Assembly (NCBI GenBank): GCA_014377795.1
Contig: JACMOY010000055.1
Coordinates: 1 to 7,850, forward strand
Origin: Actinomycetota bacterium
GTDB taxonomy: Bacteria; Actinomycetota; Actinomycetes; Actinomycetales; Angustibacteraceae
Direction: 5' to 3'
Length of the DNA: 7,850 bases
Position 1 is the first letter of the stretch, and every line of letters starts with the position of its first letter. Positions 1-4,181 of the stretch are shown in pieces. The notes beneath the pieces are model-generated. The model saw only the letters and a list, made by a program, of their open reading frames with translations. It was not told the origin of the DNA and ran no database searches. Position numbers and translations under genes: made by a program.

Positions 1-43
1 CATCTGGACCGGCCGACGCGGCACACCCCTACCACCCCTGTGG

Positions 44-58
44 TCACCCGACGGGTGA
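44..58. repeat. Short inverted repeat (6-bp arms, 3-nt loop)
   Basis: TCACCC (44-49) and GGGTGA (53-58) are exact reverse complements separated by GAC. It lies in the gene-free stretch 1-77, upstream of the broken Nudix reading frame. No T-tract follows on either strand, so it is not a convincing terminator. It could be a small operator or chance in GC-rich DNA. Nothing else is recognisable in 1-77. Confidence 0.25.
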
Positions 59-77
59 AGCCCGACCGATCCAATAG

Positions 78-307
78 CCCTCGTCGGTGAACAACCTCCG
101 GTGCAGGCCGCACCGGCACCTGGTCGGGACGGACTTGCGGATGTCGGTGTGGCGCATCGACTCCTGGGTAGGCGAACCGGTCAACGCAGCCACGGACGAG
201 CACGGCGAGGGTGGTTCGGTCTGCCCCACGCGATGACACTGCAACTGGCGCACGGGGCCTGTCCGACGCTGCTGCGGGAGCTGGCAGCCCTGCAGGACGG
301 CTGCTAG
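78..307 (+). pseudogene. Remnant of a Nudix hydrolase C-terminal half, frameshifted
   Basis: Two adjacent reading frames together resemble the C-terminal half of an actinobacterial Nudix hydrolase. The first is open from 78, just after a TAG at 75-77, to a TGA at 234-236. It reads ...LRMSVWRIDSWVGEPVNAA then TDEHGE, like the W.GEPVNA.PDEH segment that follows the Nudix box in many such proteins. The second frame, one base earlier, picks up at about 209 with GWFGLPHAMTLQLAHG and continues through PTLLRELAALQDGC to a TAG at 305-307. This matches the expected WF.LP.A..L.LAH....LLREL ending. The switch falls within GCGAGGG near 206-211 and fits a one-base deletion. No Nudix box (GX5EX7REUXEEXGU) is readable upstream in any frame of 1-77, so the N-terminal half is missing too. 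It ends 24 bp from the convergent PAP2 gene. Family assignment is from remembered motif patterns. The alternative is a chance resemblance of short open frames. Confidence 0.5.
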
Positions 308-331
308 ACAGGCCGGCTCAGCACACGGGGC

Positions 332-1273
332 TCAGCCCACCAGCACCGGCTCATGTCGCACCGGCAGCGGGGGCGCGATCCGGTGCACGACCACGACAAG
401 CGCCGCCACGACCGCGACCGCGGTGCCGGCGATCAACGCTGCGCCGCCGCCGTAGGCGAGCAGCAGCCCCGCCCGGTCGAGCGCGCCCGGCAACGCGCCG
501 GCCGTGAGGTACGTCGCGACCCCGCCGACGGCGAGCAGAGTCGCGGCAGTCCCGCCGAGCAGGGTCCCGACGACGGGGTGGCCGCGCCGCGACTCAAGCT
601 CGTCGGGCTCCGGCTGGCCGGGCGCCGGCGGCGGCTGGGCGACCACGACGATCGCGCCCAACCCCGCGGCCCAGGCCCCGACGACGAGCGCGGCGGCAAC
701 GGCGTCGCTGGGGCGGTGGTAGCCGGCCGACAGGGTCGCCACGCCGGTGGCGGCGCCGTACGCGGCGCCCACCACCGCGACGGTGCCGCGCAACCTCGCC
801 GGGGCGACGAGCAGCGCCGCAGCCGCCACCGACATCGCGACCGTCGTGTGGCCGCTCGGCAGCGTGTTGCTTGTCATCCCCTGGGTGGCGATGCTGAGGT
901 CGGGACGCTGCAGGACGGTGTACTTCAGCAGCTGGGTCGTGACGTTGCTGCCGACCAGGGTGCCTACGGCCACCAGCGCCAGCGCGAGCCGGCGACGCAG
1001 CAGCGCGACGCCACCGGCGACCAGGCCAGCGGCCGCGAGGGTGCCCACCGACACGATGTCGAGCACCGTGTGAACCGGCTCGATGATGCGGCTGCGGCCG
1101 ATCTTCGCGCCCTCGAGCCCTGCGGAGTCGACCAGCTGACCGCGGGCGGTGAGGACGAAGACGTGGTCGACGGCCAGCACCAGCAGGGCGCACCCCGCGG
1201 CCACGAGCAGCAGCCACAGGGCAGCGCGCTGGCGGTCCTGCTCGAGCGAGGTGGGCACGTCCCATGCAAACAC
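332..1273 (-). CDS. PAP2-family membrane phosphatase
   Basis: This 313-residue integral membrane protein belongs to the PAP2 (type 2 phosphatidic acid phosphatase) superfamily. Members remove phosphate from lipid phosphates such as phosphatidate or undecaprenyl pyrophosphate, usually at the outer face of the membrane. The phosphatase signature is visible: K117 and R123-P124 (motif I), PSGH at 139-142 with H142 the expected proton donor (motif II), and H186...D190 in SAGYHRPSD (motif III, H186 the expected nucleophile). The Arg normally six residues before the motif III His is replaced here by T180, and motif I has one residue fewer than the classical K-x6-RP. Hydrophobic segments lie near 18-42, 70-108, 143-158, 164-180, 190-212, 235-262 and 268-297, with a Pro-rich polar loop at 214-232. 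The C-terminal pair of helices lies outside the core domain. The start is the GTG at 1273; its ribosome site is weak and the GTG at 1258 is a possible alternative. It follows the GH3 lipoprotein gene by 22 bp, so it is probably co-transcribed. Substrate is unknown. Confidence 0.85.
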   Translation of the reverse strand: MFAWDVPTSLEQDRQRAALWLLLVAAGCALLVLAVDHVFVLTARGQLVDSAGLEGAKIGRSRIIEPVHTVLDIVSVGTLAAAGLVAGGVALLRRRLALALVAVGTLVGSNVTTQLLKYTVLQRPDLSIATQGMTSNTLPSGHTTVAMSVAAAALLVAPARLRGTVAVVGAAYGAATGVATLSAGYHRPSDAVAAALVVGAWAAGLGAIVVVAQPPPAPGQPEPDELESRRGHPVVGTLLGGTAATLLAVGGVATYLTAGALPGALDRAGLLLAYGGGAALIAGTAVAVVAALVVVVHRIAPPLPVRHEPVLVG

Positions 1274-1295
1274 ATCCAGCTGGGCCTGGTGGACG

Positions 1296-2564
1296 TCACG
1301 ACCGCGGCTTGAGCAACCCCTGCCGCAGCTTCGCGGTGAGCACCCGGGTCGCGGCGGCGTCCACCGCGGCCCGGAACTCCGGGTCCGACCGGGCTCGGGC
1401 CAGCAGGGCGCGCTGCATCGCGGGCAGCACGTCGGGGTCGACCGTCAGGACGACGTCGCCGCCGGCAGCCACGAACCGCACCGCGCGCTGCCCGGGCGGC
1501 ACCGACGCGACCTGGCGGGCGCTGCCGAGGTCGTCCGAGATGACCACCCCGTCGAAGCCGAGGTCGTCGCGCAGGACTCGGCCGATCACCACGGCCGAGA
1601 ACGCGGCGGGCTGCCTCGGGTCGATCTGCGTGTAGGTGGCGGTCGACATCATCACGAACGGCACGCCGGCGTCGACCGCCCGGGCGAACGGCGCGAGCGC
1701 GGGGTCTCGCCGGGTGGTCGTGCGGTCGGTGACCCCGCTGCTGACGTCGGTGTTGGCCCGCACCCGGCCCAGGCCCGGGAAGTGCTTCACCGTCGCGGCC
1801 ACGCCAGCCGCGCGCAGCCCAGCGTTGAAGGCAAGCACGTGGTCGCCGACGTCGTCGGGCGTCGACCCGAGCTGACGGCCGAACCGGCCGATCGGCGGGT
1901 TGTCGTCCGCTGCACCGGGCGTGACGGTGTCGGCGACCGGTGCGAGGTCGAGATCGACTCCGGCCGCGCGCAGCTCGCTGCCCCACTGAGCAGCCCGCCT
2001 GCGCAGGGTCGCCGGCGACCACCCACCTTGCACAACACCACTCGGGATCTTGCTGAAACCGTTGCCGCGCAGCACTTGCACGGCACCACCCTCTTGATCT
2101 GTCGCGATGAACGGGGGTACGCCACCGGTGGCCGACCGGGTGGCCAGGGCGCGGACGCCGGCACTGACCCGAGCGGTCGCGGCGACCCCCGCCGAGCTGC
2201 GACCGGTGAGCATGACGTTGCCGACGTGGTGCCGGGTGACGGCGCGCCGGGTGGCCCGGCCCACACCGGTCGCGGCACCGCCGACCATCAGCAGCTGGCC
2301 GACCCGCTGCTCGAGGGTCATCGCCCGCAGGGTGGCTGCCACGGGGTCGGACGCGGCCGGCGTCGGTGCCGGTGTCGTCGCAGGGGTCGTCGGTGTGGGT
2401 GCCGACGCGGTCGGTGCCGGCGCGGTCGTCGCGGTCGGCGCGGTCGTCAGGTGCGCGGTCGTCGAGGGCGGGCTCGCCCGGGGCGCGGGAGGCGCCGACG
2501 TCGAGCAGGCCGCGAGCGCGACGAGCCCGGCGGTCACGACCACCCGGAAGATGGGGCGCGTCAT
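1296..2564 (-). CDS. Lipoprotein glycoside hydrolase family 3 (NagZ-like)
   Basis: This 422-residue secreted lipoprotein has a GH3 catalytic domain of the beta-N-acetylhexosaminidase type, which typically removes N-acetylglucosamine from peptidoglycan fragments or other glycans. A signal peptide (1-19) ends in the lipobox LAAC with C20 as the lipidation site. A Thr/Ala/Pro-rich linker (about 25-73) then leads to the TIM-barrel domain (about 75-415). Substrate-site motifs are ATDQEGG (154-160), LRGNGF (165-170) and KHFPG (260-264). The GH3 signature VLRDDLGFDGVVISDD (330-345) places the nucleophile at D344. The Asp-x-His acid/base dyad of true NagZ, expected shortly after KHFPG, is not present: this stretch reads NTDVSSGVTD (271-280). 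Its exact activity is therefore uncertain. Start choice: ATG at 2564 overlaps the TGA of the preceding crcB (ATGA, 2561-2564) and immediately gives a good signal peptide. An open frame extends further upstream but lies inside crcB and is not protein-like. It probably belongs to the crcB-crcB operon. Confidence 0.88.
   Translation of the reverse strand: MTRPIFRVVVTAGLVALAACSTSAPPAPRASPPSTTAHLTTAPTATTAPAPTASAPTPTTPATTPAPTPAASDPVAATLRAMTLEQRVGQLLMVGGAATGVGRATRRAVTRHHVGNVMLTGRSSAGVAATARVSAGVRALATRSATGGVPPFIATDQEGGAVQVLRGNGFSKIPSGVVQGGWSPATLRRRAAQWGSELRAAGVDLDLAPVADTVTPGAADDNPPIGRFGRQLGSTPDDVGDHVLAFNAGLRAAGVAATVKHFPGLGRVRANTDVSSGVTDRTTTRRDPALAPFARAVDAGVPFVMMSTATYTQIDPRQPAAFSAVVIGRVLRDDLGFDGVVISDDLGSARQVASVPPGQRAVRFVAAGGDVVLTVDPDVLPAMQRALLARARSDPEFRAAVDAAATRVLTAKLRQGLLKPRS
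2346..2492 (-). repeat. Low-complexity linker DNA with 12-bp direct repeat
   Basis: This stretch encodes the Thr/Ala/Pro-rich linker (residues about 25-73) of the lipoprotein. It contains imperfect short repeats of the type GGTCGTCGCGGTCGGCG. The 12-mer GGCGCGGTCGTC occurs exactly twice, at 2419-2430 and 2437-2448, an 18-bp period. Such tracts can change length by slippage in whole codons, which would alter how far the enzyme reaches from the membrane. Confidence 0.6.
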
Positions 2565-2938
2565 CGCGTGCCCAGCCACAGGCCGAGGCCGCCCGCTGCC
2601 ACGCTCAGCACCAGCGAGCCCACCGCGTTGCCGGCAGCCGCGGCGTACCGGCGCAGCTGGAGCAGTCGCACGGTCTCGACGCTCGCGGTGCTGAAGGTCG
2701 TGTACCCGCCGCAGAACCCGGTGCCGAGGACCGTGCGCACCAGCCCGGCCGCGCCGTCCGACACCAGCAGGCCGGTGAGCAGACCGAGCAGCAGCGAGCC
2801 GGTGACGTTGATCGCCACGGTCGACCACGGGAAAGCGGTAGCCCAGCGCGAGCGGGTCGCGCTATCGACGGCGAACCGCGCCGCGGCACCCAGCCCACCG
2901 GCGGCAGCCACGAGCAGCGTGGTGCCGGGCCCACTCAT
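2561..2938 (-). CDS. crcB: Fluoride channel subunit CrcB/Fluc (second of pair)
   Basis: This 125-residue, four-helix membrane protein is of the Fluc (CrcB) family, dual-topology dimeric channels that export toxic fluoride from the cytoplasm. Visible family features are GGLGAAARF (14-22, with conserved R21), the pore Asn in AINVTGSLLLG (N44), and the TM3 break GTGFCGGYTTFSTASVE (72-88), which forms the central sodium site and polar track. The phenylalanine box is partly changed: F82 is present but the second Phe position is A85. It overlaps the upstream crcB stop by ATGA (2935-2938), and its own TGA overlaps the ATG of the GH3 lipoprotein. This fits translational coupling, since no strong ribosome binding site precedes its ATG. 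Tandem crcB genes in Gram-positive bacteria commonly encode heterodimers, so this is inferred to pair with its neighbour. Both subunits are exactly 125 residues when the ATG starts are used. Confidence 0.93.
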   Translation of the reverse strand: MSGPGTTLLVAAAGGLGAAARFAVDSATRSRWATAFPWSTVAINVTGSLLLGLLTGLLVSDGAAGLVRTVLGTGFCGGYTTFSTASVETVRLLQLRRYAAAAGNAVGSLVLSVAAGGLGLWLGTR

Positions 2939-3312
2939 CGCCGCACCACGACTGCGAGGCCCACGCCCACCGCGGTGGCGACCAGCCCGGCCACGACCGA
3001 AACCAGCCCGTAGGTCAGTGCCAGCCCGGCACGGTCGTGCCGCAGCAGCAGGTCGATCTCGAGCGCCAGGGTGCTGTACGTCGTCAGCCCGCCGCAGAAG
3101 CCGGTGCCGACGAGCAGCCGCAGCACCTGGCGTCGGCCGCGGTCGGCCCCGCGGCGGGCCAGCGCCTCGAGCAGCAGTCCCAGCACCAGTGAGCCGGCCA
3201 GGTTGACGGTCAGGGTGGCGACGGGCCACCCGTCGGCGGCGGTGGGCACGGCCCGGGTGACGAGATAGCGCGCCATGGAGCCGGTCGCTCCACCGAGGGC
3301 CACCACCGCCAT
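2935..3312 (-). CDS. crcB: Fluoride channel subunit CrcB/Fluc (first of pair)
   Basis: This is the second Fluc/CrcB-type subunit, 125 residues with four predicted helices. It carries GGATGSMARY (7-16, conserved R15), pore Asn N37 in TVNLAGSLVLG, and the TM3 motif GTGFCGGLTTYSTLALE (69-85). Both phenylalanine-box positions are substituted, by Y79 and L82. Together with the downstream crcB it probably forms a heterodimeric fluoride exporter. Start choice: the ATG at 3312 puts the conserved GG..G...RY motif at the usual distance from the N-terminus. An in-frame GTG at 3360, preceded by AGGGGG, would add 16 residues (MGEVRTTRPLHGQPQL) and has the better ribosome binding site, so the start is uncertain. 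A 91-bp gap separates the ATG from the CBS-BON gene and holds a possible promoter but no recognisable fluoride riboswitch. Confidence 0.92.
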   Translation of the reverse strand: MAVVALGGATGSMARYLVTRAVPTAADGWPVATLTVNLAGSLVLGLLLEALARRGADRGRRQVLRLLVGTGFCGGLTTYSTLALEIDLLLRHDRAGLALTYGLVSVVAGLVATAVGVGLAVVVRR

Positions 3313-3400
3313 CAGCTGCGGCTGCCCGTGCAACGGTCGCGTCGTGCGGACCTCGCCCACCTCGCCCCCTGCGCGTCGGGGACCGGATTGCCCGGGCGCG

Positions 3401-3406
3401 AGCCTA
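3401..3406 (-). promoter_or_regulatory. Candidate -10 element for the crcB operon
   Basis: Read on the minus strand, TAGGCT matches the TANNNT form of actinobacterial housekeeping -10 elements. Its TAG overlaps the stop codon of the CBS-BON gene (3404-3406). A start about 7 bp downstream would give a leader of about 80 nt before the crcB ATG. No convincing -35 is visible about 17 bp upstream, so this is weak. If real, the crcB-GH3-PAP2 genes would be transcribed independently of the CBS-BON gene. Confidence 0.3.
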
Positions 3407-4012
3407 GCTGACCGCGTCGGGGCAGACGACGTCCCGCACGCCCAGCACCGCGAGCCCGCTCGAGCGCGCAATGGCCTGCTCTGCGGCCGTCACGGGCCCG
3501 GTGACCTGCGCAACCCCCGCGTCGACGCGAACCTGCCATGAGGCCCGCCCGATGGACGCATAGGCCTCCGCCAGGTCCGCGGCGATCGCCTCGTCACCGC
3601 GTGACAGCGCCCGGACGACGTCGCTGCGGCTGAGCACGCCGACAAGGGCGCCGGCGTCCACGACGGGCACGCTCTTCCAGCCGTGCGCGAGCATCGCGTC
3701 GGCCACCTCACGGACGTCCGCTCCGGGCCGGGTGAGGTACGGCTCGGCGGTCATCAGCTCGCGCACGACCCGCGCGGCAGGGGCGCGACTGGTGACCGGG
3801 CGAAGGCTGGCGCGCGGGTCGCCGGACATCACGTGCCGCAGGACGTCGGCCTCGCTGAGGATGCCGACGACCCGACCGTCGACGCCAGCCCCACCGTCGA
3901 CGACGGGCAGACTGGTGATGCGGTGGGTGCTCAGCAGCAGCATCGCCTCGTCGACGGCCGCCCCGGCGCTGACCGACCGCACGGACGTGGACATGACCTC
4001 GCGTACCAGCAC
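3404..4012 (-). CDS. CBS-CBS-BON domain protein
   Basis: This is a cytoplasmic protein of 202 residues. The first CBS motif spans about 3-60 (LVREVMS...HRITSLPVVD...VVGILSEADVL) and the second about 82-137 (VRELMTAEP...GWKSVPVVD...LVGVLSRSDVV). A C-terminal BON-like segment covers about 142-200 (WQVRVDAGVAQVTGPV...GVRDVVCP). Paired CBS motifs usually bind adenosine nucleotides and act as energy or redox sensors. BON domains are thought to bind membranes or ligands. The GTG start at 4012 is favoured over the internal ATG at 3994 because GAGGAG (4019-4024) lies 6 bp upstream and the first CBS motif would otherwise lose its first strand. It is transcribed divergently from cydA across a region with two DosR-like boxes. 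The two-CBS architecture resembles mycobacterial hypoxia-response protein 1 (Rv2626c), suggesting a hypoxia or dormancy role by inference. The ligand is unknown. Confidence 0.88.
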   Translation of the reverse strand: MLVREVMSTSVRSVSAGAAVDEAMLLLSTHRITSLPVVDGGAGVDGRVVGILSEADVLRHVMSGDPRASLRPVTSRAPAARVVRELMTAEPYLTRPGADVREVADAMLAHGWKSVPVVDAGALVGVLSRSDVVRALSRGDEAIAADLAEAYASIGRASWQVRVDAGVAQVTGPVTAAEQAIARSSGLAVLGVRDVVCPDAVS

Positions 4013-4018
4013 ACCCGG

Positions 4019-4024
4019 CTCCTC
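4019..4024 (-). promoter_or_regulatory. Ribosome binding site fixing the CBS-BON GTG start
   Basis: GAGGAG on the minus strand lies 6 bases before the GTG at 4012. It supports the GTG start over the ATG six codons later. The same hexamer serves cydA on the other side of the divergent region. Confidence 0.75.
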
Positions 4025-4075
4025 ACCTCGACGACCACAGGCCCCCAGCGTGCACCACCGGAGCGCGTCGGGCAC

Positions 4076-4089
4076 GGGCCATTGGTCCC
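4076..4089 (-). promoter_or_regulatory. DosR-like box 1 (oriented toward the CBS-BON gene)
   Basis: Read on the minus strand this is GGGACCAATGGCCC, a near-palindrome. It is similar to the dormancy-regulator DosR/DevR box (core GGGACT-WWA-GTCCC in mycobacteria, from memory) and to the less perfect copies seen upstream of mycobacterial hspX. It lies 64-77 bp upstream of the CBS-BON start codon, a plausible activator position. Whether this genome encodes DosR cannot be judged from the window. Confidence 0.5.
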
Positions 4090-4109
4090 ACCGGCTGCCC
4101 GGCGGATGC

Positions 4110-4123
4110 GGGACCTTGGCCCC
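4110..4123 (+). promoter_or_regulatory. DosR-like box 2 (oriented toward cydA)
   Basis: GGGACCTTGGCCCC shares GGGACC, a two-base AT-rich centre and a GCCC end with box 1, in the opposite orientation. The box centres are 34 bp apart, about three helical turns. Its end is 58 bp before the cydA start codon. No clear -10 hexamer can be picked downstream, which would be consistent with a promoter needing an activator. Factor identity is inferred. Confidence 0.5.
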
Positions 4124-4152
4124 TGTCCTGCGCCCCCGGGGCCCGGGAGGGT

Positions 4153-4170
4153 GGTCGGTGCACCCCGACC
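4153..4170 (+). promoter_or_regulatory. Perfect 6-bp-arm hairpin just upstream of the cydA RBS
   Basis: GGTCGG (4153-4158) and CCGACC (4165-4170) are exact reverse complements around TGCACC. An overlapping perfect 8-bp palindrome GGTGCACC sits at 4157-4164. The element ends one base before the cydA ribosome binding site (GAGGAG, 4172-4177). It could be an operator or an mRNA hairpin that affects ribosome access. It does not resemble the Rex box (TTGTGAA-N4-TTCACAA). Confidence 0.4.
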
Positions 4171-4181
4171 TGAGGAGACCC

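Noticed and set aside
87..236. An intact 49-codon small protein starting at GTG 87
   Set aside because: Its sequence reads as an internal segment of a Nudix hydrolase that breaks off at a frameshift, and no ribosome binding site precedes the GTG, so a pseudogene fragment is the better explanation.
328..338. GGGC-TCA-GCCC hairpin on the PAP2 stop codon as a terminator
   Set aside because: The arms are only 4 bp, they overlap the stop codon, and no T-tract follows.
353..1312. Plus-strand open frame opposite the PAP2 gene
   Set aside because: It is highly charged and repetitive in composition, while the minus strand holds clear PAP2 motifs and membrane segments.
1149..3206. A 685-codon plus-strand open frame opposite the GH3 and crcB genes
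   Set aside because: Its composition is Arg/Gly/Pro-rich and low-complexity, it crosses three well-supported minus-strand genes, and it shows no recognisable motif.
3313..3403. Fluoride riboswitch upstream of crcB
   Set aside because: A CTGATGGC string at the crcB ATG recalls the 3' part of the crcB motif, but the conserved 5' GGNGATG segment, the AACCGCC pseudoknot partner and the closing CCTAC are all missing.
4125..4150. CCCCCGGGGCCCGGG tract as a specific operator
   Set aside because: It is a self-complementary G/C run of a kind expected by chance at this base composition, with no match to a known regulator site.
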